DNA of 64,000 nt, taken from positions 744,001-808,000 of the forward strand of contig JAHRHY010000011.1 in assembly GCA_019671135.1 (NCBI GenBank). The letters are read 5' to 3'. Shown piece by piece: positions 23,268 through 36,108 of the stretch; the first letter of the stretch is position 1; each line of letters starts with the position of its first letter. The position numbers and the translations under genes were made by a program. This DNA comes from Linnemannia hyalina (Eukaryota > Mortierellomycota > Mortierellomycetes > Mortierellales > Mortierellaceae). The notes beneath the pieces were generated by a model. That model was not told the DNA's origin, did no database searches, and worked only from the letters and a program-made list of their open reading frames with translations.

Positions 23268-23541
23268 AAAGTATCCGTCAACGCCACCAAAATCAGCGCC
23301 GAATAAAAAAGTAGAAAAATAACTTCTTTTCCTTTTCTTTGTTTGTCCATCACTTCTTTCTCCATCCGTTGTCACTTTCCATTCAGCATAACCATAACCT
23401 ACCCTCCTCGCCGCTGCATTCGAACTCCTGTCAAGCGGAATCTGCATCCTTTAGCTCTTGACATCATCCATCAACTCTTACATTAACCAACCAGCAAACA
23501 AACGATCGTTTACAAAATAATACAGCGCAAAAAGGAACAGA

Positions 23542-24914
23542 ATGTCATCCAACTCCTCCAGTCTGGACCTGGTCTCTAACTTCACCTGTCTGACGTCCAA
23601 ACATAACCATGAGGAAGCCATGCGACTCCTCAAAAACGTCGCCACTATGGTAACCTGAAGAGATTATTCGTGTTCTGGTCAAGCAGGGCTGTGTTGGAGC
23701 ATTCTTTTACTTTCGTATTTAATACAAGGCTTGTTGTCTTTCTTTGCGCCTACATAGCTTCCCCTTCTGACTCCCATATTCTACATGCCAACAAAAAATA
23801 ATAATAATAGGTACGGCCAATAATGAAGGCGCATGGTTGGAAAATCACAACACTTGCAGAGTTCTACTCAAAGGGCCTCCTAGGAATGAACACTAACCGC
23901 GGCTGGAAGATCCAACTCTGTCTCCGATACCATAATGACGAAAACACCTTCCTCCCCTGGGAGGACATCCTTGGCACCATGCTCCACGAACTCGCACACA
24001 ATATCCGTGGCCCGCATGATCAGCAGTTTTACAAGGCGCTGGATGATTTGAATGATGAGTATGATAAGGTCGTCGCGTCCGGGTATACTGGGGAAGGGTT
24101 TGATACGGCGGGGCGTCGGTTGGGGACGAAGCATGGTGGGTTTGGACCTGGTGGTGTGAGACTTGGTGGTGCGATTGGCGCTGAGTTGGTGACGAGTGGG
24201 ACGAGAGCTGCTGCGGTTGTGGCGGCTGAGAGGCGGAGGCAGATGAATGAAATGATGTTGCCGGCGGGTGGACGCAGACTTGGAGAAACTGGTGGTGCCT
24301 CTACTGCTTTAGGAGAACGGGTAGGAGCGACGCCGAAGGGGTTCTGGGAGCAGTGGCATAGTCCTGGTGAGCTGGCTGCAATGGCTGCGGAGCGACGGGC
24401 TAAAGATCAAGTCTGGTGCGGATCATCACCTTCCTCTGCGAGTTCACCAAGCTCGAATCAGTCGTCGACATCATCCAGTCCAAAAACGCCACCAACTGTA
24501 ATATCATCCACTGTTGGTTCAAGCTGCGGATTATCGACAACTACTTCGGCCTCCCCCACTCCACCTCAAACTAACAGCACAAGCACACAACGGACAACCA
24601 TCATCATCGATGGTGATGATGCGCCAATCGTGCCTACTAAAAACTCCACGAAACGCAGAGGCTCCGATCCTTCGACAACAGTCATCACAACGACAACGGT
24701 ATTGAAGAAACCCAGGAGGGAGCAGGAGGACGTGTCTCACACGACGACTGCGCAAAAACTCGCTCGGTCCAGTGCATCAAAAACGACAACCACATCCATC
24801 GCGGTTCCTGTGACAAGTCAATGGGCAGAGTGGGCCTGCCCATTGTGCACACTCGTTAACCGGCCATTGGCATTACAATGCGAGTGCTGCTTCACACATC
24901 GACCCGCTGAATAA
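23542..24914 (+). CDS. WSS1: Wss1-type DNA-protein crosslink metalloprotease (WLM domain, RanBP2 zinc finger)
   Basis: Wss1/SPRTN-family proteases degrade proteins crosslinked to DNA, working with Cdc48 and SUMO. Exons 23542-23649 and 23811-24914 join in phase 0 to give 403 residues. The WLM metalloprotease motif HELAHNIRGPHD supplies the three zinc-binding histidines (H95, H99, H105) and catalytic E96. Three G-x-R-L-G motifs follow (GRRLG, GVRLGG, GRRLG), resembling the SHP-type Cdc48-binding segment of the family. A Ser/Thr-rich disordered region comes next. The C-terminus has a RanBP2-type zinc finger (WACPLCTL ... CECC). The exon-2 ORF alone would lack the first 36 residues. The stop TAA overlaps an AATAAA. 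It converges with the nucleolin-like gene. Confidence 0.93.
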
Positions 24915-25237
24915 AATCAAATTTTCAAGAACCGAAAGGGTGTTGGTGACATGCAATTTTTAATCTTTAGAGTAGATCCAAACAACTGAGGCGAATGGAG
25001 CAATCCAAAAAGCGATCTGGTGTGGTGGGTGTTTTGACTAGAGAAACGATGATGACTATGGTACAACATGCGAAATGGGTGAATAGTAACAAAATGCAAA
25101 AAGTGAAATAATGAAGAGAAGAGTAAAACAAATGAAGACACGGATTAAGGAATGAAAAAGAGAGTGCAAAAAGAAAAGAAAAACAGGGAATCATCAGTGT
25201 CTAACAAGAGAAAAGGTGAGGGCGAAGGAAACCCTTT

Positions 25238-26431
25238 TTAGAAGGAAACCTTGGAGCCCTGGAAAGCACCAAAGCCACCACGACCGCCACGGGCACCACC
25301 GCGACCGCCACGGCCGCCACGGTCACCGCCGAAACCACCACGTCCACCGCCACGACCACCGCGGTCACCGCCGAAACCGCCACGGCCACCACGGCCGCCG
25401 CGTCCACCACCACGACCACCGAATCCACCGCCTTCGGAGCGCTCGGGCTTCTTTCCAGCATAGTCCAAACGGCAAGGGCGACCAGCGAGCTCGGTACCGT
25501 TCCAGGCAATAGCAGCCTTGGCCTGTTCGACCGAAGAGAACTGGATGTAACCGAAACCCTTGGCCTGACCGGTCTCGCGATCGGTGGGGAGACGGACAGA
25601 GATGATCTCACCGCACTCGGTAAAGGCACCGCGGAGGTCATCCTCAGTGGCGTTAAAAGACAAGTTTCCGACGAAGAGGGTGTCGGAAGCCTCACCCTGG
25701 GGGGCGTTGTTGAAGGTCTTGGCACCAGCCTCCTTCTTGGGGCGGGCCTCGGAGAGGTCGACGCGGATGGAGCGACCGTCAATCTCCTTGCCGGCAAGGG
25801 CCAAAGCAGCGTTGGCACCCTCAGCGTTGGCGAACTCGACGTAAGCGAAACTATTTTCATAAATGAGAACCAATTGAAGTTAGCTTTCATGTAGAATGAA
25901 CAGCGGTTGCACAGTTGCACATCTTCAATCAGTAGACAGTAAAACAAGTAAAACTTACCCCTTGGAGCGCTGGGAGTCACGGTCGGTGATGACACGGACA
26001 TCAAGGATCTCACCGCACTCGGTGAACTCGGTGCGGAGCCAGTCGTTATCGACGTTCCAGGAGAGACCACCGACAAAGACGGTAGCAGAGGCAGCGGGGG
26101 CAGCCTCATCCTCGGTCTTGGACTTCTTAGCGGGGACCTCGGCAGCAGACTCGGTCTTGCGCTTGTTGTTGGAGGCCTCAGAGTCGGAGGAAGCAGCAGA
26201 CTCGGAGGACTCTTCCTTCTTCTCCTCCTCGTTGTCAGAGTCAGAGCTGTCAGAGTCGGAGGAGTCGTCCTTCTTCTCCTCGGTCTTCTCCTCGTCGTCG
26301 GAGGAGTCGGCTGAGGAGTCGGAATCAGAGTTGGAGGAGTCGGAGGACTCGACCTTCTTCTCGACCTTGGCAGACTTCTTCTCGGCCTTGTTGGCGACCT
26401 TGGAGCTCTTGACGGCGACGGACTTGGCCAT
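25238..26431 (-). CDS. NSR1: Nucleolin/Nsr1/Gar2-like nucleolar RNA-binding protein
   Basis: This family acts in pre-rRNA processing and small-subunit assembly in the nucleolus. Exons 26431-25959 and 25850-25238 give 361 residues. The N-terminal half has Lys-rich and long acidic Ser/Asp/Glu tracts, likely CK2 targets. RRM1 (about 128-205) has RNP2 VFVGGLSW and RNP1 KGFAYVEF, the latter created across the intron. RRM2 (about 218-295) has LFVGNLSF and KGFGYIQF. The C-terminus is an RGG box with many Gly-Arg-Gly repeats, typical of arginine-methylated nucleolar proteins. That contrasts with Rmt2 in this window, which uses other targets. Low-complexity coding explains the long shadow frames on the other strand. 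Confidence 0.94.
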
Positions 26432-29400
26432 TATGTATATGTGTGTAATGGGGGGAGGGGGGGAGGAGTGAAGGAGTGAGAGAGAGAAGGAGCAAAATTA
26501 TTTAGGGACAAGTGGCGCTGATAAAGACATCAAGGTGGCAAAAAAAAAAAAAAAAAAAAAGGTCAGCAGTCACAATGTAGTAAACAACTTGCTGGAAACT
26601 AGGGACGGTCGTTTGCATTCGTATATTGCAGCAACTACGACAAAAGGGACATCCTTACTACCATCATGTCATCAGTACTTTTTCTTCATTCTTTGCACAC
26701 ATTATCATAGACACGCCCAATCGCAACACGCTCTTCTTCTCCTCTCCTCTTTTCAAGCCGATGAGCCCTTGATTTCCTCATCCTTTTGTCGGCTGGCGAT
26801 CCCTCTGCGAACTGGCCACAGGATTTCAGGTTCAAAGAGGTATTACTTTCTCTTCCACTACACACCCTTTCATGATTGCCTTTTGTCTGTGCGTATATCA
26901 TTTCTCCCGTTTTCTTCATCTTTCACTGTTCAGATGATAGATATACACTGGTTGCCAAAAGTAACAGAGTAGTAGCACTTGGCAGCCAGGTCAGCGGCGA
27001 ATTGACAGCGTCATGGAAACCCCGGGATCAATGGCACTCTGGCGTTTTGTCGCAGGTCGAAGGGTTCACCGCTGTAATTTAATTGAAGGACATGTTGACA
27101 GAGGGACCTATGTATTAACTTTGTCTACAGTATAGAATGCCTGTTGGGGAGAGTAACGAAAGCTCGGCCTGTGAGAAGTGCGCGAGAAAAACTCTTTTAC
27201 TGTTTGCCTTCTTCTCTCAGCCTGCAGGACGGTAGAAATAAAAGTGTGCGGGATGCAACAGTAGCTGGATTGATCTTAGGCTAGTTGTGTTTTGTACGTT
27301 GGTCTGCTTTGTTTATTGCTAGTTTGAGCCGTTAGAAACGTTCCAGTTCTCCTTCTGCTCTCACCTGGCCGTCTTCTTTCTTTCAGCTTGTGTGATATCT
27401 GTTTATTTATTATTTTGCAAGCGACAGAAAAGAGAACGAATAGACACAGAGACTTCTCTCCTGATGTTGTATGTAGTGCTCTTCATGTCCTCCCTCCTTT
27501 CCTGCACCCTTATCTCACTGCTCGTTTCCCCTTTATGCGCGTTCGCGCAATGGAGCGACCTTAATTGATCGAGAGGAAAGAGAGGAGAGAGGTAAAAAAA
27601 CCTTAGTTGGGTAAAGGGCTCATGAAAGCGATGATGATGACGACATCGTTTTGATGCTTGTGTGTCCTTGCCTTGCCCTGTTTGGAGTCTGGCAGATCTC
27701 TCTCTCTCGAGCCCGATCCCCTTGTTAAACTAATTCGTTATTTTTGTTCATACGGATGCATTTATTGGTTGAGTCGGGGCCTTTTTTTTTTTTTTAGCAG
27801 AGTTCACTGATTAAAATGAATAAATCCAAGAGCTTATCACTGCTCCTTATATTTTTGCGCATTACTTATGTGAAATACCATTGAGTAGGTGGTGATATTA
27901 AAAAAAAAAAAAAAAAAAAAAGTGAAGTATCATTGAGAGAGAACCATGTGTATTTGTCCATGCAGATGGATGAATGAAGAGAGTAGAGTGAAGAGTCTAC
28001 AACATGAACAACAAACAAACAAACATCTATTGAAGAGACGTTGAGGAGAGAGCGAAAGAAGGAAGAAGTGCCTTTGGCTGGCCTATGTTGCTTCAGCCAA
28101 TCAGATCGCATAGAGCGCGCGAATGACGTAGTGATTATTTTTTTTGCTGCTGTCTCCCTTCTCTCCCGACCTTTTCTTCTCTCTTCCTCTTTTCACACTC
28201 ACTTTTGCACATTCAAACATCTCTCTCACACTTCAACATTTCCATCCTCATCAATACACCCTTCCCTCTCACTCAGTCTCTCCTCCATCAACACTCTCGA
28301 CACCAACGACTTGTACATACATATACACCCGATTACTGTGTAAGGCTCCATAACACTAATAGACAGGAAAAATTCAACTTTGGGTGTTTGCTCTGTCTCT
28401 GACGCACCGCTGTCAAGGTTGGACAGAACCACTTCTTGACACACACAATGACGACGATGGCTGTGTCGGATATACTTTCACCTCTCTCCCCTCTCTCCTT
28501 TCATACTACTCAACTTACTCACATACATACTCCTTTTCCTTACTTATCCTTTTATCACTCTTATTCGCGTCTGTGTGTGTGTGCCTTTCTCTCTCTTCTT
28601 TTTTCCCTTTTCTCTTTTCCTTTTCTTTTCATACGGCATAAGAGCTTGCAGAAAAGAGTAACACGAGGTCAAAGAGGAAGAAGGATTGTCTTTTTTTTTT
28701 TCTCGGTCATCTCTTCTCTTCCTTCTTAACGCCATCAACAACATTAACAATCTCGGCCGACTTGTTTCGCCCCAAAAAAGGGCGTTCAAGTCGGGACGTT
28801 TGGGCCTCCTCTTGTTTGCGTCATTGTGCTTTTCGGTTCTCCCTTTCCCCCCCTGACCATCCATTCATATCATATCTCGCAGGGCCTCTTTGTGCCTCCT
28901 CTTCCATCTCTCATCTAGTACCATTGCTACCTTCGTTACTTTTAATAAGCTTTTTCGGTTTGTTCTGTTTTATGGGGTGTTCGATGGTGGGGTGCAAGTT
29001 AGCAGGATGGGATGGGTTGTGTACCACTCATGGTTGAGAGGGAGCACAGAGAGCAGAGAAGGAGGTGATGAATTGGGCGGTCTTGCCTTCTCTCCCTATT
29101 GCGCTGTGTATTAGTCATCCTAGCTGTAAAGACATGTAGGCATGAAATAGAAACAAGGACAACAGAGGGAGAGAGAGAGAGAGGTGGACAAAAAAAGAGT
29201 GCCGCTCCGGTCTGCTCACAAGGTTGTCTGACCTTTTTCTTTTTTCCCTCGTCCACCCATCCAACGCCCTTTCATACACTCCGCACACGCACACATGCAT
29301 AACACAACACACAACCCACACACTCACACGCAAAGCTCAAAAAAAACAAAACACAAAGCACGCAAAAAGCACATCCGTCTCTCCAAGGAACAGCTCTCTC

Positions 29401-30062
29401 CCGCACACGCAGCCCTTTGCGGGAGAGTAGGGGTGGGAGGTGAACAGAGCAGAAGAAGGGGTGTGTTCAACGACTGGCTTCTTTCGTTCCATTCTCTTTT
29501 GACTCTTTATCTTTTTTTTCGTTAACCAACCAGCGGGGTAGCATTGGACCTCCGTAAGAACCAGGAGTTGCTATCCAATGCGCGAGTGTGAGTGTCGGAT
29601 GACAACCTCGGCTGCTTGATCCCGTTGCCTGAGCCGTAGCACCGAGCACAACGACCCTTTTTTCTGTGCGTTTACTTTTTCTTACCGCGAAACAACTGGG
29701 GTCACACGCTACTACTTTTCCATTGCTTCCTGCTCTTCTCTTGTCTTCTCTCCTTCTCTCTCCTCTCTCCTCTCTCTCTCTCTCTTCCTTTTCTCTCTTC
29801 TCTCTCTTCCTCTTCTTTCCTCCGCACTTTATTCCTTGTCCCTCCTCCTCCTTCATCTTCAACTTCAACTTCTTCCCATCGAAGCCAGAAATGAAGACTA
29901 ACTCAATATCGCTCTTCTCCTTTTGCCTCCTCAATAGCCAGACACATCCTTGACGACGCCCACTTGCTCTTCACTCCACAATCATACCCCTTATCCCCTT
30001 CTCTCCATCTCTATCTCTACCTCTTTCCCTCTTCTCTCTCGCATAACGTCTGTGTAAGAACA
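26432..30062. other. Long divergent intergenic region between NSR1 and the bZIP gene
   Basis: This 3.6 kb spacer contains A21 (26540-26560), T14 (27782-27795) and A22 (27900-27921) tracts. From about 28150 it becomes repeatedly pyrimidine-rich on the plus strand, consistent with a long leader for the bZIP gene. A CCAAT box and a CRE-like site lie at 28097-28130. No supported coding exon was found on either strand. Confidence 0.4.
28097..28130 (+). promoter_or_regulatory. CCAAT box and CRE-like site in the bZIP gene's upstream region
   Basis: CCAAT at 28097-28101 (in AGCCAATCAG) is followed 23 bp later by TGACGTA at 28124-28130. Pyrimidine-rich DNA starts right after, as expected near a fungal transcription start. 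If this is the promoter, the 5' leader is about 1.9 kb. This is inference from motifs only. Confidence 0.35.
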
Positions 30063-31750
30063 ATGACAACAGTCGGAACTCTCTCTGCTGACATCGGTCC
30101 TAGCAACAACAGTATGGGTAAGTCTCCTCCCCTTTCAATCGCAACCTGCTCAAGTGACAGTGTTGTGAACTATAGTCTTAACCCTTGGTTACCTTGCAAT
30201 TCTGGCTAGATCTGCCAACTGCTCCCAACAACACTGTTCCCCTTATCGTCACAACAGCTGCAGATGACGACAAGGCTGTTCTCGCTCATGCCAACAACGA
30301 CAACTCCATGAATTATATGCAGCCCGTCTCCAAACTGGACATGGAACCCAACCCCTTTGAGCAGAGCTTCTCCGACCTAACCCCAGAAAAGGCTGGACCT
30401 CCCTCTGGCAACTCGGCACCAGCGCCAGAGGCACCCAAACCAACTTTGCCACCTATCGCTTCAATGTCTGGCCGTCTCGCACCTAACAACGAACAATATG
30501 GATGGGAGGCCCAATCGCTCCGTATGGGCCCTCTGTCACCCTCTATGCTGGAAGGCCCTCAGGATCCTATCCCCGTTGGATCTTATCCCGCCACAACCGC
30601 CGCCATCTCGACCATCTATACTTCTGGAGCCCCCATGGCAGAGAACGGATATGCCTATGCTGGCATGCCAGGCTCAGTTGCTCCTCCTGCAGGCCCTGTT
30701 CAGACGGCGGAACCATACCCACCAGCAATCTACAATCAGACTGCTCAGGCGCCACGACAGCCTCAGCCATTTCCCCATATGAATGGCCAGGCACCTATGA
30801 ACGACCGATATATCCCTCCTCAAGGCGTACCGCATCCCGACAACGTCCATGGTTACAACAGCATGCAGAACTTGACACAGGCACAGGCCGCTGCACAGAG
30901 GGAGATGTGGGTCAAGCGCGAGAGTATCGATGCCAACGGATACTTTCCAGGACAGCCCCAACAGCAACAGCAGCACCATGCTGCACAGAACGGACAGAAT
31001 GCCTCTGGAATGGTTGGCACCCAGGGTCGCGACTCTCGTCCAAGCCGTATGACTTCAGAGGACAGCGACGACTCTCAATTCTCGAGACAGTCTAGCGTCA
31101 GTGGCGAACCAGGCAACAATGGCAAGAACGGCGGCTCAAACGGAAACAAGAAGCGTCCTGCCGCTGAGGACAAGATGGACGAAGAAGAGAAGCGCAAGAA
31201 CTTTTTGGAGCGCAATCGTCAAGGTGAGAACTTGAGGATTTGAGGTTGACTTTAAATGATCTCAGTGCCTTTGTGTCGCTTGATACCAGTACCTAATCGC
31301 CATTTTACAACATTTTTTTCACTTCTAGCTGCGTTGAAGTGTCGCCAGCGTAAGAAGCAGTGGCTTTCCAACTTGCAGGCCAAGGTGGAGTACCTGACAA
31401 CGGACAACGAGCACCTGCAGACTCAGACAGCTTCACTCCGGGACGAGATTATTCACCTGAAGGCCTTGCTCCTGGCCCACAAGGAATGCCCTGTTGCTCA
31501 GGCCAACGGTGTTTATGCACATACGATTGGAGTTGCCAACAACCACAGCGGTGGAATGATGCCTCCCACCATGCAAGGACAGGCAAGTCAGCAGCAGCAG
31601 CAGCAGAGAGGAGTTGGACAGCGTGGAGGATCTATGCCCCAACCAGCCCAGCAGATGCAGGCTGGTGGTGCCAGGGTCGCCATCTCTTCAGCCTCTGGCG
31701 GGCCTGCAGTGTCAACGGCAACCAGTCAGGGCCAGTCCATCCGATATTAA
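30063..31750 (+). CDS. ATF/CREB-type bZIP transcription factor (Atf1-like)
   Basis: Exons 30063-30117, 30210-31223 and 31329-31750 join in frame to give 496 residues. The bZIP is split by the second intron: FLERNRQ ends exon 2 and AALKCRQRKKQW opens exon 3. Together they give the basic region N-R-Q-A-A-L-K-C-R of ATF/CREB proteins at about residues 346-370. A leucine zipper follows (heptads through LQAKVEYL, LQTQTASL, LKALLL). The N-terminal two thirds are Pro/Gln/Asn/Ser-rich with an early NPFEQSF segment, as in Atf1-family N-termini that receive stress MAP-kinase input. S-P and T-P sites are present (LTPEKAG, LSPSML). It should bind TGACGTCA sites as a dimer. The exact ortholog name is not certain. 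Confidence 0.92.
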
Positions 31751-33017
31751 GACTGACTAACTTGAGCGAGCATATGCCCGTTCAGCTATATGCTCACTTT
31801 GCCCCTACATCCACCTTTAGTTTTCAATTTTGTCTTTCTTTTTGTAGCCTATCTCTTCCTTCCCTTCTTTTAATGCTGACCCAATGTCCATTCGCATCAT
31901 TCCTACCATAACATCCTCCTTTCGCCACCAACACCACATCCCTTCACTCCTTTGTCCATTTGTTACTCTTTCCATTGATTTTCTTGCTCGTGTACTCTAT
32001 TCATCACCCACCCAACCCACCAGTCTTGCTAACTTCAACTCGTCCGTAGCTTGACTGATACTCAAAAAACAAATAAACTGAAGAAACATATGATGAGATC
32101 GTCCATAGGTCTTTTCTTACTTCATATTCAACCGTGTCTTGTTGAGTCCGCTAGTTGGTAATGATCCCGAGGTTCCTTTTATCATGGGTTTACGGACGCT
32201 CGTCCGAAAAAGCTTCCTCTTGCAGATGAGCTAGGTCTGGGTAATTATTTATCACTTCTTTTCTTACTGCAGCCACAATACGCTGAGCGCACGCCTCTTT
32301 TCACCACCAGCAGCCTCGATCCCATTTGGCTTGTTGGAACAGGCGCCTTTCTTTGTTGCGGATGGTCTGAAGAGGTGTATGGCAACTCTCGTTGGACTCA
32401 TTAGTCCTACCTTCCTCAAGGGCTAGGACCTGATTTCGCTTTAGGGTTTTTTCAACCTGTTGATATTTGTGTTTGCGCTTCTCGCCTTTTCTTTTTTTTT
32501 AGTGTGGTTGGTTCGTGGGCAATATTCTAATCATTTTTACATTAGTTCTTGCTGAGGTCGTCGTCATCTGCCATACCGTGCCATCGCAAGGTCGGGACCA
32601 GGTGCTCTTTATTAGACGGGCGGGGGACACTTTGCGGACACACAGAAATTCAAGTATCAAGGTAACGGGCAGAGTTCATATTCATTTATTCAAAAACAGT
32701 TTTGAAGTTTCAAGAGCAAGAATGTATGTGCAACTGAAAATAAAAAAAATGGGCTGAAGAAGCTGGTGTTTCCCTTCGTTCTCCTCCTCTCGACATTACT
32801 AGGTTATTTTCAGTCGATGCGAACAAGTCTTACAATGCCAATGGTATTTTGCTATTTTATTCGAGGAAAGAAGGCGATTAAGAATGAAGAAAGTCTATGG
32901 GAAACAAACAAAGAAAAAAAAACATGAAAATGCAGTGGTGGGGGATATCGAGGTAAGTGTGCGTAAATAGAAACTAAAAGAACAGAGAGAACTGAAGAAA
33001 AAAAGAAAACACCATGA
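31751..33017. other. Convergent spacer between the bZIP and HAD genes
   Basis: Both flanking genes end here. A pyrimidine-rich 3' UTR of the bZIP gene runs to about 32090, with an AATAAA near 32070. A 6-bp stem hairpin (CGGACG-CT-CGTCCG) lies near 32192. No gene was seen. Confidence 0.4.
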
Positions 33018-35098
33018 CTATGCGAGAGGGACCTCTTCCATTGAGTCGGTCTGATTTGAATGACTGGTTGCGGCACCAGCAAAGGACTCGGGTGATGAGG
33101 AAGGAGGGCTCTTGATCGTCAACCCTTCAACTGCCATGGCCGCCTCAGAAGAACTAGCGGGAGAAGGAGGAAGGGTCGATATCGTCGAGGAGTGAGATTC
33201 TACCATTACTGTGTTGGACTCGGCGATGGCTATTGACATCTGGGCGGTTGCTGTAGTAGTTGTTGTCGCTGTCAATGTCGCTGTAATGGTGGTAGTTGAA
33301 ACGAGGCCCTGTTCCATGTCATCCTCCTGACGCAGGTACGACGACGAGTCGGTTTCCATCTCCACCTCAGTTCCTGGCTCCTCCATGTACATGGTCTCGT
33401 GTTGGTGACGGTACCGTTCTAAATCGGCATGGGAGATATGGCGACCGCGGTGTCCGCTCTCGAGGTCCAGATCATGCTCACTGCTGTCCATGTTTCCGTG
33501 ATGGTGCTGCCCGCTCTCGAGGTCGATATCTTCGTCATCGTCTGAACTGCTAAAGTCCATCATCATGAGCTTGCGCCTCCGAAGGCTCCGACCATGATCT
33601 TCCTCCTCCTCTTCCTCTCCGTCCTGTTCCCGCTTCGTCAACTCGTTCATCTCATCCTCATCCATCTCTGCCTCGTCGTCCTCGTCAGAACCCGAATCCG
33701 AATCCATGGGGTTATGAAGATGATGTTGCTGTTGGTGGTGGTGTGAGTATCCGTACATCTGCTGCTCTTCATCCTCCTCCATTTCCTCCTCGTCCTCCTC
33801 ATCCTCTTCATCTTCCTCCTCAGACTCGGACGAGGACGACTCTGAAACTTGATCGTCCCTGCTCAGGCATTGATTCGACAATGGGGATCGAGGACGAGGA
33901 AACCAAGCCTGGACATCCTTCCAGCTCTTGACTCGAGTGACCTTATCCGGCAGCTGCTGACCCTCCTCGAGCTGGTTCCACTTATACTTTCCATGGAGAT
34001 CGAACAGGAGAACCGGAATTCCGGCCTTGGAGACCTCGAGGGCATTCTCGAGCGAGTCGTCGATCAGCAATTGAGCGTGGACGTCCCGACAGATGACCGA
34101 CTTGGGCTTGGAGACGAACGTCAGCTTCTCTTGCTCGGTCAGGAAGTGGTTGGCGAAATAGATCGATTCAAAGATTCCTGGGAAATGGCGATCGACAAAC
34201 TTTTTCGTGAGGTCGGCTACGAACTGCTGACGGGCGGTGACGATAACAAGACTGAACCGGCGGGCCTTCAGGAGCTATTTTGTGTTATACGACGAAGAAT
34301 GAGATCCGGAAGAGAGTTAAGACGATTGGTTTTCCGGAGATGATTTTTGAAGGGTCAATTAGCCATTCGTTCAATTCTGTTTATTGTTGTCTGACAAGAA
34401 AAAAAAAATATTCGGCTCACACACTCTTCCTTTCTCGCCCTTGTTTGTTGTTTTTTGTTGTTCCTTATTGTGTGAGTAAGCAGATAGCACAGCATTGCGA
34501 TCGTTTCAATCGGATTGTTGAGGAGGAGAGGAAAGGGCAGAAGAGAATATCGTAATAAAAAGTGGATTGGCTCATCATATTCCATTTTGCCATGCAGAAG
34601 ATAGGGTATGCAACGTATGCAAACCGACAGGTACAAACAAACAAAAATAAAAACACACGAGGGCGGAGAAAGAGGAGAACACTGTCTGACGCCCATACCA
34701 CAAGGCTCACTATTTTTTTTTTGATGGATCCAAAAGCAAAACAATGGAGATCCAACTCACACTACCATTCCACACCCAAAGCAAATGTCGAATGAAAAGA
34801 CAAGACTTGATCCCAGATCATAAAAAAAGGCAAGTACCTTGAGCGTTTCCAAACTGCCTTCAACGGGTTCGACTTTCAAAAAGTACGGGGAATCGAAGAA
34901 GAGTCTCCACTTTGCGATGGATTCCTCTCGGGTGCCGCCCCATATCTTTGTGTAGTCGTAGGAGATAAAGTCGTCCATGGTGAGGGTTGTGCCGTAGGTG
35001 TCGTTGTGGAAGTCGGCGATGGCGAGGGTTGTCCGGGCGAGGACCTCGTCGAGGTCGACGGCGATGACTTTCCGGGGCAAGTGACTCTGGTGGCGCAT
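33018..35098 (-). CDS. HAD-superfamily protein (NT5C-like phosphatase fold) with long acidic Ser/Thr-rich tail
   Basis: Two exons, 35098-34838 and 34274-33018, join in phase 0 across a 563-nt intron to give 505 residues. HAD motifs are in order: motif I AVDLDEVLA (D15, D17), motif II VIVTAR, the segment KPKSVICRD, and motif IV LLIDDSLENA. The spacing and the cap-like helical region resemble the 5'(3')-deoxyribonucleotidase-like (NT5C) branch. The catalytic part ends by about residue 205. The remaining 300 residues are disordered, with long Asp/Glu runs, His-rich patches and a Ser/Thr-rich end. The substrate is unknown; a phosphatase role is inferred from the motifs. In-frame sequence upstream of ATG 35098 is low-complexity and probably leader. 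Confidence 0.82.
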
Positions 35099-36108
35099 TG
35101 AGTCAGTTGAAGGATAGGAAGGGAAGGAGAGGTGGAGGAAGGGGGAGAGGGGGAGGTGGGAAGGGAGGATTGGGACAAGGGTAGGCGTAGGAGTGTGGAG
35201 AAGGACGAAGAGTGAGTGGAGAGGGTAGAAGGGTAGGCAAAAAAGAAGAAAAGGGAAAGGAGAATGAACAACCGAGGGGAGGGGAAAGTGTTGAATGAAA
35301 GAAGAAAGGAAAAGTAGAAAAGAAAAAGGGAATGAGTTGGTGAAGCCCATTCACCGATCACCTTTTGATCTCCACTCGAATGAGTGAGTCCTTTGGATTC
35401 CCACTATCGGAGACAAACAAACACACACTGCACCTCCAACTGGTCCAGGGGTAACAACAGGGACGAGTGACGGACACCAATTGGCAAAGGGAGGAATTTC
35501 ATCTGAAGGAAGGACGGATCAAGAATCTCAACTCACTCACTCGCACCCAACCAGAGCACCCCCGGAAAAAAAACAACTTTGCCTGCCTGCAATGGAGTTC
35601 ACACGAGCTGCAAAATTATTTCTGACACAAAGTCATCAGTGATGGTGCCTGGATGGCGACCGACCTTCTGTCGATCGTCGAGTATTCTCCTAGGAGAAAG
35701 AAAGCATAGATATCTTGTTCGTGGATGATATCGATACAAAAGCCAAGAAAAAAAAAGATCTAACATCAACCATCCTAAACAATAGTTGAACTCATCAGCC
35801 ACTTCGTGAACACTTGAACAATTAGACCTTTTTGGCAGCTGATTCAAAAAAGATACTCCCAATCTTCCCAACAAATGAGTATGTATCCAATCCTAGCTAC
35901 ATAAAAACTACAGAAACATGAATGAAGAACAAAGAACAAGAGCCAGAAGAACAACAGTCGAATAAGAGTAAAACCAAATCGTATCAGTGTATGTATTTCT
36001 TAGTATTGATGTATGTGTATGTGCCAATGCGTAGCATGTCTGGAACCCATTTCATCTCAAATAGCTCACAAGTTGCTCTGAAAGAAACATAAGAAGGGCT
36101 GTGGCAGT
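35099..36108. other. Spacer upstream of the HAD gene
   Basis: The first 250 bp are purine-rich on the plus strand, which is a pyrimidine-rich leader for the minus-strand HAD gene. The rest is ordinary AT-rich DNA that probably holds the 3' UTR of the Zn2Cys6 gene. No supported frame was seen. Confidence 0.4.

Noticed and set aside
34757..35350. N-terminal extension of the HAD protein upstream of Met 35098
   Set aside because: The extension is Pro/Ser/Leu/Phe low-complexity translated from a pyrimidine tract; the HAD motif I begins 14 residues after ATG 35098 as in relatives.
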